A stretch of DNA of 64,000 nucleotides, taken from Taudactylus pleione (lineage: Eukaryota; Chordata; Amphibia; Anura; Myobatrachidae). Shown one piece after another: positions 24,005-36,724 of this stretch. The number at the start of each line of letters is the position of its first letter. Position 1 is the first letter of the stretch. The DNA is taken from contig JAUIMM010000040.1 of assembly GCA_031769625.1 (NCBI GenBank), positions 16,938,001-17,002,000 of the forward strand, written 5' to 3'. Made by a program: the position numbers and the translations under genes. The notes beneath the pieces were generated by a model. The model worked only from the letters and a program-made list of their open reading frames with translations, made no database searches and had not been told where the DNA came from.

Positions 24005-24508
24005 GGGCCTGATTCAGAGGTGCTCGCTGTTTTGTGAGCGCTCGCTCTGAATCAGGGCGTTATTTTTATTTATTTTTTTATTCGGCATCCAAGCCGCTCG
24101 CACAGCTGTGGGTGACCACCCACAGCTTGTGCGAGCGACCTGGCGATGGTCGTGATTATCGCGACCATCGGGCTTACGACTTCTACAAGCCCGAGTGAAC
24201 TTCCTGCTCTAATAGAGCAGGAAGTCCACTACTGACATCACGAGTGATGTCAATAGGGCCGCCCACAAACGGCAGGCGTTCCTAAAGGAACGCCTGCATT
24301 TGTGCAGTCACCCCCCCTCCCCGCCTACAAAACGGGGTAAGCTGTCAATCAACATCGACAGCTGCCCCATCTTGTAGTGAGCCTTGGAGAGATGGAGCTG
24401 CCGTCGCTCGCTGGGGCTTGCGCACGCCAAACGTGGAGCATGTGCAGTGGGGGAACATCGACCCGCTTGCGAGCGCTGTGCACTCGCAAACTGGTCTGAA
24501 TCAGGCCA
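24005..24508 (+). mobile_element. Hairpin-chain element, copy 1 (504 bp)
   Basis: The ends gggcctgattcagag and gtctgaatcaggcca are inverted repeats, with TAA duplicated at 24002-24004 and 24509-24511. The left terminus is itself a palindrome, because the end sequence is followed within 55 bases by its inverse (ctctgaatcagggc). The interior is a series of separate hairpins. Examples are arms cgctcgcacagctgtgggtg with its near-inverse, cgatggtcg with cgaccatcg, acttcctgctct with agagcaggaagt, tgacatcac with gtgatgtca, and caggcgttcct with aggaacgcctg. It is GC-rich against an AT-rich background and non-coding. Copies lie at 38154 and 60593. Confidence 0.85.
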
Positions 24509-24511
24509 TAA

Positions 24512-25236
24512 GTCTTGTCCTGAGCAACCATTTTAACAAAATTTACAACCCATTTTTAGTACACTGAAAAATAGGAAATACTTATTTTATTCAGGTGTCC
24601 TACTGTATATCATTAGTGATGTTTCTTTGCCTTTGATATGATTCACTTGGCGCCTTTAAGTTGGTCTTTACATTGCTAAAAATTTAGCATAAGTTGTTTT
24701 AAAGTATTGTTTTATTTTTAATGCCATTTTGTGTTTGTGGTAATATTATAATCATATTTAGTATTAAAATTATTAATGTGATGGGAATATAAATCCTCAC
24801 AACTGAATAGTACATAATAGTTTATATTACCTATTGGGCAGATCATATTCCAACATTCCAATATCAGTAATTATTTATGTAGTACCCATACAATTAATTT
24901 ATTTTTAAAATGCGTGGACTCTCCATAATATAGCATTAGTTGGCTTATTTCTCCTCACACGGAAAAGACAAATCACCCAAAATTGTGTATTTTTCTCTCT
25001 AATCATCACCGACAAATATTTTTCTGTTTTTGCTTTGGCATTAAGACACCTTTCCAATGGAGCCGTACATGTATGAGTTCATAATAAATTCAGCACTTGA
25101 ATATAATAATGCATTTTTCTTATTACATGTTTGAATGAAACATATAACATCTTTAGGAATAATATGGTAACCAAACAATGCATAAAATTTTGAAAGGTAG
25201 ACAACATATTATATCAAATTATGGTATTATTGTAGC
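24512..25236. other. No gene seen; AT-rich unique sequence
   Basis: No recognisable gene, RNA or element ends. Confidence 0.4.
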
Positions 25237-25612
25237 TAGGGCGTATTTATAATGGGTGCAGGGTGTGCGGTGCACACGAGCCAGGGGGGGCCCGCACCGC
25301 ACACTCTGCACCCATACTTTTTTTTCATACTTTCTTCTCCGATGTCCTTTGGAGTAGAGCTGCTGAAAACACCTGGAAAATGGCTAACGTGGCCATTTTC
25401 CCTGTGTTTTGCACATGCACAGTAGTAAATCACTGGGAAAATGGCTGCCGTGCCATTTTCCCAGTAAACTTTGCATGCGCAGTAGACTCTGGGCACACTC
25501 TAGTGCCCAAAGTCTACTGCTGCTGTCAGTTAACTGACAGCAGTCGGGGAGAGAAGAGGGGGCCCCAGACTGGGAGTGAACACAGGCCCCCTCCTCTCTT
25601 AATACACCCCTG
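25237..25612. mobile_element. Non-autonomous hAT element, 376 bp
   Basis: The ends tagggcgtatttataa and ttaatacacccctg are imperfect inverted repeats. The flanks attgtagc (25229-25236) and atggtacc (25613-25620) match at 6 of 8 positions. The interior holds several inverted repeats, such as gtgcggtgcacacg against gcccgcaccgcac and gtcagtt against aactgac. Open frames here show no domain. Confidence 0.65.
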
Positions 25613-27192
25613 ATGGTACCCTTGTGTCTATTGATGCCAGTGGGGTATCTGGGTATTAGAATCTCCAAATTTCTGAAGTACCTAATACTTTCTGTAGTAT
25701 AGAATGTTATTGTCTGATGATTGCCAGAAAATTACTGCTAAAAGGGACCATCTTTGAAAGTGAGGAAACCACTCCTTTAAAAGAGGGTGCCCTTGAAAGT
25801 GATACTCATCCTTAGCAGTGAAAGAGTTAAAAGGAATGGTTAACATTTAAGTGATTAATAAACTTAAAATTACAGTAAATAGGTCAGTCAATAAACAATA
25901 TGCAAATAATCTCTCACTAACATAACAGAAAATCTTCAGATCTCTCTGAACACTGAATTCTAGTTATAATGCCTCTAGCATCTTTTCATTTTATGACAAA
26001 TATTAGTTATCATTTTAGAACACTGTTGACATTTTCAGCAGATAAAGGAAAATAAAAAATAATTCTAGTAATTTCCAATGCCACTGGCTACACATTTAAA
26101 TAATAACATTGATGAGACTGTTGGAAGAGTTTACAATCTAGGGAGAATATGGGCAGAGGGAGAGAGGAGCAGAGTTGTGAATGCAGCAGCTGGAGAGTTA
26201 GGATAAAAGGTTTTAAAGATATATTAAGTAAGTGTACTGAACCAAATCATTTTAAGGAGACACACAAATCCAGCCCCATAGAACTAGAATTCCTGTCCAT
26301 ATTAGAAGTTAAAAAGTAACTGGAGAAGATGAGTCTTTATAGATAGCATCAACAGACTAGAACTAAAATGGGTCTATGACCTAAAAACACTTACAACCTG
26401 AAGTCTCTATAAAGTGGGGAAGGGGATAGGAAGAGCTGGGGCAGCGGGTCGATTGAGGGTCGCTTTACTAGTTATGTATTTGTGAGCTTGGCAATAGTGA
26501 CCTTCTGTTGAAAGTTGCTGTCATCTCTGACATTCTCATTTATGAACATACCTGGATAGATATGACAATGTTTAAGCTTAAACAGTAGATGACTTATTAA
26601 GGTGCAAGAATAGGATGAGTAGTTACTAACTGTAATGTAGTCTTCTCAAGTAGGTTACAGTTAGTAACTGACAGGAGTAGATAGAACTTCAAGGCTGCTG
26701 GTGCATGTTAGGATTTGTAGTAAATGGAGAGTTATATTTAGGAGGACCTTATATGAATTGGTACACTAATAAGCTGGTTTACTTGTGAGCTGCACCTTAA
26801 AGGACAGCCACATATCAAAGGTCCTGTACAGTAGTGTACTGTTTACTTTTGCACTTTTCTCACAATCCATGGTAGTGTAAATTCACCTGATGTGTGATTG
26901 CTCAGTCAGATCGGTTCCTGGTCTTTTGCCTTTTGTCTCATATTAGCATCTTTTTGCACAACTGTAGCATGGAAACCCTCCAGTGGTGTATAGGGTACAC
27001 ATACCTTGAGCTTTTTTTGCATTAGCAGTGTGAAAAAGGCACAATTTGAGTAAACTATAGAGTGAAAAAAATGCGTTGCGCATCATATGGGGCTATTTCA
27101 TGTGATTTGAGAAGAGGTATATGTAGATACATATGTTGTGCTCCTATATTTATATAATTGTGTCTATTCTTACAGGTCACTGAATACATACA
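25613..27192. other. No gene seen; one 15-bp hairpin
   Basis: The hairpin with arms agttactaactgtaa and ttacagttagtaact lies at about 26619-26667. Otherwise unassigned AT-rich sequence. Confidence 0.4.
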
Positions 27193-27760
27193 TTACATGG
27201 CTAAAAGTATGTGAACATTTGAACATCACACCAGTGTTTGCTTCTTCAGCATTTCATTCCAAAACCATGGTCATTTTGTATGCAGTTGGTTTCCTCTTTT
27301 GCTGCTATAAAAGCCTCAACTCTTCTGGTAATGTTTTACACAAACTTTTAGAACATGACTGCATAGATACATGGTTATTCATAATTCAGCATTCGTTATG
27401 TCAGGTACTGATATTGGGTGATAGCCATTCCAATTCATCCCCAGGGTGTTTGATAGGGTTGAGGTCAGTCAAGTTCTTCTATACTAAACTTGGCAAACCA
27501 ATTTTTGCTGGACCTAAATTTGTGCTTGAAGGCACTATCATGCTGAAACAGAAAACAATGCTCCCCAAACTGTTGCAACAAGGTTGGAAGCAAACTATTT
27601 TCTCAAATGTCATTTGTATGCTGTTGCGCTAAGATTTCCCCTGTGAAAAGCCCAATGCTATTATTTCTTCTCCCCCAAACTTCACAGTTTGTAGTATGCA
27701 ATTGGGCAAGAAGTGTTCTCCTGGCATCTGCCAAACCTGCATGGTAAGGCACAAGGATCC
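27193..27760 (-). pseudogene. Tc1/mariner transposon fossil with transposase C-terminal remnant
   Basis: The left end (acatggctaaaagtatgtga followed by acatcacacc) resembles the terminal repeat of a vertebrate Tc1-like family. On the minus strand around 27540-27450 the translation reads FQHDSAFKHK... and WFAKFSIEELD. This corresponds to the second catalytic region of Tc1 transposases, in which QHDNAPVHKA and DWPAQSPDLNPIEH are the family norms. The aspartate of HDSA is kept, but the following DWP...PIEH part has an internal deletion and stops. The plus-strand open frame 27138-27632 is an antisense shadow. The right terminal repeat was not found, so the copy is truncated or diverged beyond recognition. 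Confidence 0.8.
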
Positions 27761-28916
27761 ATGGCATGGAATACACAGCTTCACAGCTGGATGGCTATTG
27801 TTCCACTAATGAAAACTACAGTGCTGAATAATACAGAAGTGGATGGATATAACACTACAGAATACAAAAGTACAGTAAGCCCTGATAGGCAGGCCAATCA
27901 CATACGGTACTGCACAGTGTAAACAGTCTCTTTATATACAGAACTGTAGTAATACTGCACAGCGGGCTATTTTATGAAAGACTGCCAGTTAATTAAATGC
28001 TCCATGCACATTGTTCTGCATGCACCTGGCGGCAAATTCAACAGTGATGTGCGGCTTCACACAGTGCTGACATGCCTTACAAATGAACAGTGGGGTTGAG
28101 CCGTTTTGAAATAACCACTCAACTACAAGTGTCAGCACAGAAAAAGGTCTGTTTAGTTTAAACGCTGCTTGTGTGACTTGTGCAGCAGTGCAACTACAGT
28201 ATTCCGGGTGCGACTACAGTAAAGCTTGTGCAACTACAGTATGCATCAATGTTCAGTGTGTGCGCCATTTACTATACAGTATATCATATGGTGAATATGA
28301 TTGTAAGGGGACACAAATGGCACAATTTAAATGTTTTCGCACATCCGATCTCCTGTCTAAAGTGATTAAGATTAAATTTAGTCCTGTTGCGAATTCTAGG
28401 CATGGGCATTGGGTTACTCTTCACCTACAGTACTTCATACTTTATAAGATGAGAATCAGATTACATACACACTACAATCAAAATACTAATGGAGGAATAA
28501 AATTAGCCTGGACTTGCAGCATTTTTTTGCCTTTCAAAATTCAATTAGATCCCATTTTATTTGCCTGAAAAATTACCCATTTTCAAACAAATACATTACC
28601 ATGGCTAATTGAATTCCCCTCTATGTGCTCTAAAATGTGCATTAACCTTGGACCTATACATAGGACCCCTACTTGTTTCCATGAATTTCTACACTTAATG
28701 TTATTTATTTTAAGAAATACAAATAAGTCTAAACCTCTGCTTCCATTTATCTTCACATTCATACTTGATATCGGCACCACTCTATCAGTTCCACTGCACT
28801 GTAATATCCGTACCATTCAATTACTTCTAGCCCACTGTAATATCCCTCCAATCCAAGACTATTGTAATAACTCTGACACACCACTCTCCCTATCGCATTG
28901 CATTGTCCCCACCTCT
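27761..28916. other. No gene seen; short triplicated motif
   Basis: The phrase gtgc(a/g)actacagta occurs three times between about 28186 and 28241, about 24-28 bases apart. The open frame at 28623-29114 has no domain and crosses an element boundary at 28917. Confidence 0.4.
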
Positions 28917-29339
28917 CAGGGGAGGATTGGGATGGAAAACCAGTCCGGGAAATTTATAGAAGCAGCCCTAATGAGGGTGGGGTCTGTTGAGGGGGAGGGG
29001 TCTGTTGAGGGGGACGGGATCCCTGAGATGGACACAGTTGCAGCTGTCCTTGCATCTTTTGCTGCAGTTGTCTTTAGGCTAATGTCGCTTCAATGGCCTT
29101 TGTTTGTCTTTTGACGACACCATCAGTCGCACCATTAGAACTTCCACCAGGCCTCTGATAGGCCAATATGAGCAATTCAATGTCTTTATAGCCAACCCTC
29201 TGTAACCACCCAACACATTTCTAGTACACTTTTTGGTGCGTGTGTCTGAACTTGTACTGCAACTCTGTAGGAACACCATAGGGACGCAACGCGGTGTAAC
29301 TCAGGCACATGCTCAGATATAAAACAATGCACGAAAAAA

Positions 29340-29770
29340 AAAAATTAAACACATTGGTTCCCAGTCCCACAGAAACAAAACACACATATTGGCTCCCACA
29401 GAAAAAAAACACATTACCCCCATAGGAAAAAATAAAACACATTGGCCACCACAGGAAAAATAAAACACATTGGCCAGCACAGGAAAAATAAAACACATTG
29501 GCCACCACAGGAAAAATAAAGTACATTGTCCCCCATAAAAAAAACAAAAACACATTGGCTCCTAAAGAAAACAATAAAACACACTGGTCCCCACAAGAAA
29601 AAAAAACAATTGGCCAGGAAGGAAAAAAATAAACATTGGTCCACACTGGAAAAAAAACAACACATTGGCCCCTACAGATATTAATGAAACACATTGGCCC
29701 CCATAGGAAAAAAAAACACAATGGCCCTGAATGAAAAAAAAATAAAAACACATTGGGCTACTCAAGTAAA
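29340..29770. repeat. Imperfect minisatellite, about 28-34-bp period
   Basis: Variants of aaaacacattggccaccaca and an A-rich linker recur about 13-14 times. Minus-strand frames reading LWWPMCFIF-like repeats are a consequence of this array, not a membrane protein gene. Confidence 0.85.
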
Positions 29771-29964
29771 AAATAGTGTGAGCAGTGTACATGCCTTTGG
29801 CCGAAGGAGGGAGGGGGTGAGGTGGTGGTGGGTATATGTCTCTGGGCTGAGTGGTACTGTATGACTAGGGGGCCAGGGGGTAGGGTGGGTTATATATATA
29901 AAATTCTGTGTTGACCGGCACTCCTAATAGCTATGCTGGTGGTACAGTATGTAGTCCATATACT

Positions 29965-30277
<313 letters not shown>

Positions 30278-30699
30278 ATATATATAAATATATGCATATA
30301 TGATATACATGTCATATGTATATATCATATATTAATCACATACAGTATATAAACTTACTTTAATATGTTATATATTAATAATCTTTATTATTCTTATTCT
30401 GCTGGTGCCTACCTGCTGCCGCGGCACACGATAGTAACTGTAATAATGGGCAGTTCGCTGGGCATCGGCAGCCTGGCACAGTGCTGCAAGCTGCATCGCA
30501 TCGCATCTGCTGGGGAGCGGGGAGCAGTTTAAGGTAGTGAAGGGTGGGTTAAGCGGCCGCTGAAGCTCTGATCGCGGAAACCCGGGGAGGGGGGTCCAGT
30601 TAGAGAAGGGTAGGCTGATCGGCTGCTGGCCACCAAAGGCACCGGCCCAGCGGGAACTAGCCCGGCATCCTGGTGGCCCAATCCGCCCCTGCCACCTCT

Positions 30700-31240
30700 C
30701 CACATCTGTCAAGCAAATTACTGAGGAGCAAGGTTCATGCTTTTCTATGTACAGTAATTGCATTTTGACATAATACATTTGTATACTGGAATTTCAGCAG
30801 TGTTATTAATCTGTACATAGTCTGTTTGGCCCAAATACCTGATCAGACCATACACATGTAAGCTTATTCTAACTATAAAAGACACCTTTTGACTTAAGAT
30901 TGGCAATATAATTTTGATTTCATTTTCTGGATATTTATGTCTTTGTAATGGTTGTTGCATGATAATCACCTTCGTACATGTGTTATCCTGATTTTATTAT
31001 CTACATTTGTGCAATCTATACGGCTTACTTTCCATAAATGCTACTTTGAGATTGCTTCAACCTTTAGGATTGACCTTTTTATTACTGTGTAACAAGGTAT
31101 GCTTTTGTATAAACTTTCCTTTATGGATAATTCAGAACCTTTGTATACTGAAATTTAACTGTACTCAGTCCTTTTAGAAAAGTGAGACTAGGTAATCCTA
31201 CATTGTCCTCTACCAACATAGTTTTCCTCGGAAGATGGTA
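30700..31240. other. No gene seen; AT-rich unique sequence
   Basis: Nothing recognisable beyond short frames. Confidence 0.4.
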
Positions 31241-31700
31241 AAGCCGGAAACATAGTAAATGTATTAGAAAAGCTGGAAATCATAGTAAATGTATTGGAAA
31301 AGCCAGAAATTCTATTAGGTAATGTTTTTGCGTGTGCAAATTTTTTGCACCCTTCACTCGAATGTGTCACTTTTCTCCGCTATTGCACATGCAGGTTTTC
31401 GGCAATTCTATTACAAAAGACGTGATGTGGTATTTGCCTTAAAAAAAAAAAAAAGCCGCGGCTAATAGGATAGCATGATACGCATTTTTGGTGAAAAGTT
31501 TGCACAAGTGTAAACTTTTCGACAAACCGCAGCTTTCATAGCTAATTGGATATGGTCCTTAATATGATTTCCAGATTTTTTCAGTCTACTTTATATGGTT
31601 TCCGGCTTTTTCAATACATTTACTATGGTTTCCGGCTTTTTCAATTCACTTTTCATGGTTTCCAGCTTTTTCAATGCATTTACTATGTTTCTGGCTTTTG
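31241..31700. mobile_element. Foldback with 30-bp tandem repeats in both arms
   Basis: The left arm (31241-31310) has about 2.4 copies of a 29-30-bp unit starting aagccggaaacatagtaaat. The right arm (31562-31700) has about five copies of the same unit inverted (tttccggctttttcaataca type). The 250-bp spacer has weakly inverted ends (attctattaggtaa, gctaattggata) and may be another inserted MITE. Confidence 0.75.
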
Positions 31701-32142
31701 CCCACACCCGTTTTCCTCCCCCCCTTATTCTTGCCCTTATTGGTCTAAGGTCTCCCATCCTCACTGGGATTAAATGTGATGTGTTTTTAGTCTTCTGTGA
31801 TTTACAGTACTGTAACCACCTATGATTGGCTCAAAGGGTACTGATATTAAGACACAGAAGACATACCAGAGATACTAGATACCTGTCAGAATCTGCATAT
31901 TAATTCTACACAACAGCCAAGTCTGAATGCACAAAATATGTAAAATGTAAAACTTGTAATGCTGCGAGATTTGTAATCACAAAATTTCATTGGACAGGTG
32001 CCTCAGCAAATCAATTCGCACAAATGTCCTGCTGACAGCATAGTGAGTTCTTTGAATGACTTGTGAAATATTAAAACTATTGGAAGCCAATTTGTATCAA
32101 GGCATAATACAAGGTAATGGTAATACATGTCCCACATCTGGA

Positions 32143-32690
32143 AGATGCCGACATACAGTATGATCTGTTGACATAGTGAAAATGTTGACATTAGCATGAG
32201 GGTTAGGGTTAGGACTTGGTTTAGTGATTCGGATTAGGGGTTAGGGTTGCTTCAAAAATAGTTTGTCCACATAATGACCCAGTCGGCATTCCATCAGTGT
32301 CGACATCCTGAAGATCGACATTCTGATTGTCGACTTGAGGGACGTGTCTTCATGATGCTGTTGACATTATCACCATGTCAACATTCTCATATTGACATAT
32401 CAGACCAAATGTAATATGGTGAGAGTTTAGAAAATGTGAGAGGTTTCTCACACTTTTTAAACTCTGCAAATGTAAGAGAGTCCGAAGACGTGCAAACTCG
32501 CATGTTTTTCAGACTCAACTCTCATGATATAATGTCTCATCCAGATGTTTTCCCATTTTGAAGATACAACTCGACCAATGTATTAGTGTGAGAGTTTACT
32601 GCTAAACTCACATTTTCTAAACTCTCACCCTATTACATCTGGCCCTATGATTGTTGATATGGTCACTGTCAACATGATATACCGAACCCA
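32143..32690. mobile_element. MITE with GTCAACAT-type ends and TTAGGG-like core, interrupted
   Basis: Repeated gttgacat/atgtcaac phrases lie on both sides, and gagggttagggttagg is in the middle. The right part resumes after a second MITE (32401-32645). Limits are approximate. It is related to 17215-17315 and more loosely to 16320-16815. Confidence 0.55.
32401..32645. mobile_element. Nested MITE, about 245 bp
   Basis: The left end has aaatgtaatatggtgagagt followed by ttagaaaatgtgag. The right end carries the inverse (ctcacattttctaa, actctcaccctattacatct, ggccc). It interrupts the 32143-32690 element. Confidence 0.8.
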
Positions 32691-34689
32691 AGAGTATTCA
32701 TTGTTCCAAAGTTAATATGATATAAAGGCTTCCTTTAAACTATTCCCCTCTTTTGGTGATGTTCTTTGTAGTTTACTGTAATTGAACTCAGCAAGTGCAT
32801 ATATTTCCCACCCCCCTCCTTTCCTTGTTTATCTGTTATGTCAGTTCATTCTAGGAGAAGGATTTATGGGTGTTCTTGTTTTATGGATATATGTAACCAG
32901 ATATGTCCACGAGCTCTGATTGTTAGGGGGATTGGCTTGTGGACAATATTTATAATGGCACTGGCCTATATTTGGCTCTTCTTGGTCCTTCCTACTGTGT
33001 GCATCTTTATGGGACCAAGGGGAGATGTACTATTGCAACACTTATCATGCCACTAAAGCTCTTCCTGCTTCACCTATTATCGAGGAGAGCCTGGGAGTAA
33101 TAATGCCGAAATGTATTAACCTCTTGCCTGCCAGAGTGGGGGAGAGAAAACTCCCCCTTCAAATAATCCCTGCAAGTCCTGTAGCACTAGGCTGATGCAC
33201 TGCATCTTGCCTCCTAGTCATCCCCAATGAACATGTGTGAGATCTGGCAAAGATCTCATGCGCAGAGGGTTGCCGCTGTTGGACAGCACACATCCCAGCA
33301 AGTAAACCTGCATTGGCTTATCAAATTTGTAAGCATATGCACGTGAGGCAGGCACATATTTATAACAGTCTGATCCTCATATCTGACTGTAACAAAAAGA
33401 TAAATACTTGAATGGACACAGATTCTCACGCTTGACAAATGATGATGCCAAGTCTGATTGGATACTGTACTAATGAAAGCAAGTGTCATTCTATTGCCAC
33501 CTTATCTTTCTATTTATAATGATAACATTTCACATTTTAAAACACCCAGAGCAACATATTAAAAACAAGTACTTACAATCCTATTATTAAGTAGCTGAAA
33601 TGTATTTCAAATCTCCTAAATTCGCTTTTTTTCTCCTCCATTACCTCCTCAGTTATGCCAGAAATACTCATCATAAGCTTCAGCTCTCTTAATGTGTCAT
33701 TTTAATGGGGTTTAAAACTGGTGAATGGTTTTCGAAACGCAGAGCCTATAAGCTCCAATTGGTATCTTTGACAGTTATAGTAAAATAATTTTCAACACAC
33801 TCAGCAAATCTAAATACATTCACACCAAGCAGTATTTGAAATACTGAACAGCACAGCAAATAAAATACTGTACTTAAATCAACAAAAAGGGCAGCTAAAA
33901 AGAAGCATGTATGCTTAGATGTGGAAAAGAATAGCACGCACTGTCATTGATTAGAGAATATTTATTGTACTATATGACTACATTCTGATTATCTGAAGGT
34001 GAAGTATTGGGAAAAGATGCTGCACAGTACAGTAAGTAGCAAAACTCAATGTATCTAAAAGACATAAAAGATGATATAATGTCTTTGAGAAAAACAAATA
34101 AAAATAGTTTTCTGGAATTGATAAGTACAACCATTTAAGCATAATAAGACCATGTCATGGGCATCTTCTTTAAATAATAAGTTAATACAATTTGCACAGT
34201 ACCTTTGTGGTGTTTTACTATATATTTGATGTTCTGTTTGTTTACTAAAATTATAATATCATCATAATATGATGGCAGTAAATGTGTGTACAGCAGTTAC
34301 ATTAATATCAATTTGTTTGTCTTTTACTAAACAAAAACCACATACTTTCTTTGTCTCGTCCAACCCTTCTTCTATTTCTATTCTTGATGTTCAAGCAGAT
34401 TTTGTTTTGTCTTAAGTGTTGCATTTTAAAGCTATGATATATTACTATACCATACAGATCTTCAAATGTCTTCCTTTTTCGTAAATGCTCCCATTTTACC
34501 AACTTACATTAATGCTTTGTCTCTGTAAGTAATATTTCTGATTTTAAGGTTTTTGGACAACAATATTTGGTCATGATATATTATTATATTTCTTTTATAT
34601 GTAACTGTTTTTGTTTAAACTAAATTACAATTTATTATTGTGTTACTATTTCTACACTTGCTTTATTACATTGAAAATATACATCTCTT
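32691..34689. other. No gene seen; AT-rich unique sequence
   Basis: No element ends, RNA genes or domains recognised. Short frames at 32838-33056 and 33256-33489 look like chance. Confidence 0.4.
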
Positions 34690-34960
34690 TTATATAATAG
34701 GCTTAAATTCAGAAGTTGGCTGTGTCATGGTGATTTACATAATCAAAACAGATTTGGAATTGGAGGCAAATGCATTTGGCCCATTTTAATACATGAATCA
34801 ATATTATGCCAAAGTGTGGTCCAGAACAATTCCAAATCACACCACACAGCATTAACCTCAGCTGTAAGGTTCTCAAAACAATGAGTTTTCATTACATTAC
34901 CATGATGGAATCTCAATACATTAATCTCATAGCTATTCTGATAACAAATTAATTAACTTA
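34690..34960. other. Candidate conserved non-coding element
   Basis: A repeat-free stretch has ggcaaatgcatttggcc, caccacacagc and a terminal attaattaac, which resemble POU, RUNX and homeodomain sites. The evidence is texture and motifs only. Confidence 0.25.
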
Positions 34961-35114
34961 TGTCAACACTATTGCAGGTTTTAGTCTAAAAACAATTATA
35001 ACATGTCCAGGACCCAGCAAAAATCCTATTCAATCAACATTTTATAACACTTTTCTGAATTCCAATATCTTCCACTTGAAAGTATATTCTTTTCTGGATA
35101 TTTTCTACATTTTC

Positions 35115-35600
35115 AAAAATGTTTCATGGAGAAAAGGAGAGGGACAGAAGTGCAAAAAGGAGAGCGAAAATGACAGTGAAGGCACAAGAGAGAGAAAAGA
35201 TTAGAGAGACAGAAGACATGAGAGAGAGGGAAGGAGGGGAGAGAGTGAAGCAAAGAGAGACATAAAAGGAGAGATATATATAGATAGAAATAGAAGAGAA
35301 AAATATATCAAAGGAAATACAATAGAGAGTGAGGGAGAAAGAGGGAAGTAGCTCAAATGAGACAGCGAAGCAAAGAGAGACATAAAAGGAGGTATATATA
35401 GATAGAAATAGAAGAGAAAAATATATAAAAAGGAAATAAAAGAGAGAAGATGCAGGACAGAAAAGGAAAGAAATGAAGAAAATCAGAAGGAAAAAATAGA
35501 GAGGGAAAGAATGAAAATAAGAGAAAAGGAGAGAGAGGGAGAGAAGAGGAAAGAGAAAATAAGAGTTAGAGATTGTGACATAGAAGAGAGATACGAACAA
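35115..35600. repeat. Purine-rich tract with a 119-bp direct duplication
   Basis: The plus strand is almost all A and G. The block starting gaagcaaagagagacataaa at 35248 recurs at 35367 with few changes. The long minus-strand frame here follows from the base composition. Confidence 0.85.
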
Positions 35601-36229
35601 ATAAAACAAAAAAACCTTTAAAAACACAACTCCCTATTCTTTAAAATGTCCTACAGTAGGTTTAAAATGAGAATGCAGGGCACAGATGTAAAGGGCCTAA
35701 TGATTATATAGGCCGCAAACTTCTTCTAATCCACAGACAGTCCTGTGAATGAGAAGCAGTTTGTGGTCAGGATAAACATTGCTGGAGGAGTTATATTAAG
35801 GGGAGGCACATTCACAGGCCCCCTGAGGGAGGGAGGCTCAATAGTCCAGGTGCCTGTATTGACTTAGAGAGGCAGCAAAGCAATGTTTTTAACCTTCACT
35901 ATGTACATCCATCCCCTCCAACACTTCCACCCCCCCTCTCCTCCTCCTGGGCTTCCTCTCTAATTGGGCCTCTTTTGTACCACACAGTCAAGGCAGAAGT
36001 CAGCAATAGGTAAGTTGTACAGTAATGTGAGTCTCCTCCTTTCCCAACCATGTGTGTCTGTCTCCCCCTCTGTATTTATCTACAGTTTAGTTCTGTGTCT
36101 GTGCCCATTTCCTTTGAAATAGGTGTCTCTGCCTCACCTCCCCATACTGTAAGTGCCTCTGCAACCCCACAACTGCTGCTGTTCACTCCTCCTTCACTCA
36201 AAGATTGGGGTCTGCCTTGCCTCCACACC
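35601..36229. other. No gene seen; pyrimidine-rich toward the end
   Basis: No domain was recognised. From about 35910 the plus strand is C/T-rich and grades into the array at 36230. Confidence 0.4.
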
Positions 36230-36560
36230 CCACATAGCTCTCTGCCACTCATCCTCTCCCCATGTGGGTCTCTGCCCCTGCTCCACTTCCTACATGTGTC
36301 TTTGCCCCTCGTCCACTCCCAACATGAACCAATGACCCCTTCCACCTCCCACATGGGCATCTCACTCCCTTCTCTCCCCACATGAACCTCTGCACCACCC
36401 TCCAACTCCCTATGTGGGCCTTTGCCCTACCCTCCACTATCCACATGGTCCTCTGCCCCACCCTCCACTTCCCATGTGTGTCTATGCCCCCCCTTACCTC
36501 TCTGTGTGTTCCTCTGCCCTCCATTACACTCCCCATGTGTGCCTCTGGCACTCTGTCTTT
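36230..36560. repeat. Imperfect pyrimidine-rich minisatellite (about 33-bp period)
   Basis: Variants of cactccccatgtgggcctct followed by gcccc recur roughly every 30-35 bases. All frames over it are therefore open for long stretches and should not be read as genes. Confidence 0.75.
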
Positions 36561-36724
36561 AATTCTCCTTCTTTGTCACCTTATGCCATATGTACCCTGA
36601 TCTTCATCTCCCATCTACATGCACCATTAATTTTCCTCATTCACTTCACCTTCTTCTCTATCAACTTCCACTTTTCCCCTCTTCATGTATCTCCATCCTC
36701 CTCTTCTGGATGTTGTATGTAAAA

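Noticed and set aside
27138..27632. Plus-strand 164-codon frame
   Set aside because: It is antisense to the Tc1 transposase remnant, which is on the minus strand.
28623..29114. 163-codon plus-strand frame
   Set aside because: It crosses the hAT element boundary at 28917 and has no domain.
29221..29751. Minus-strand 176-codon frame resembling a hydrophobic membrane protein
   Set aside because: It translates the A-rich 28-34-bp array; hydrophobicity follows from T-rich codons.
35124..35627. Minus-strand 167-codon Ser/Phe/Leu-rich frame
   Set aside because: It is a composition artefact of the purine-only plus strand.
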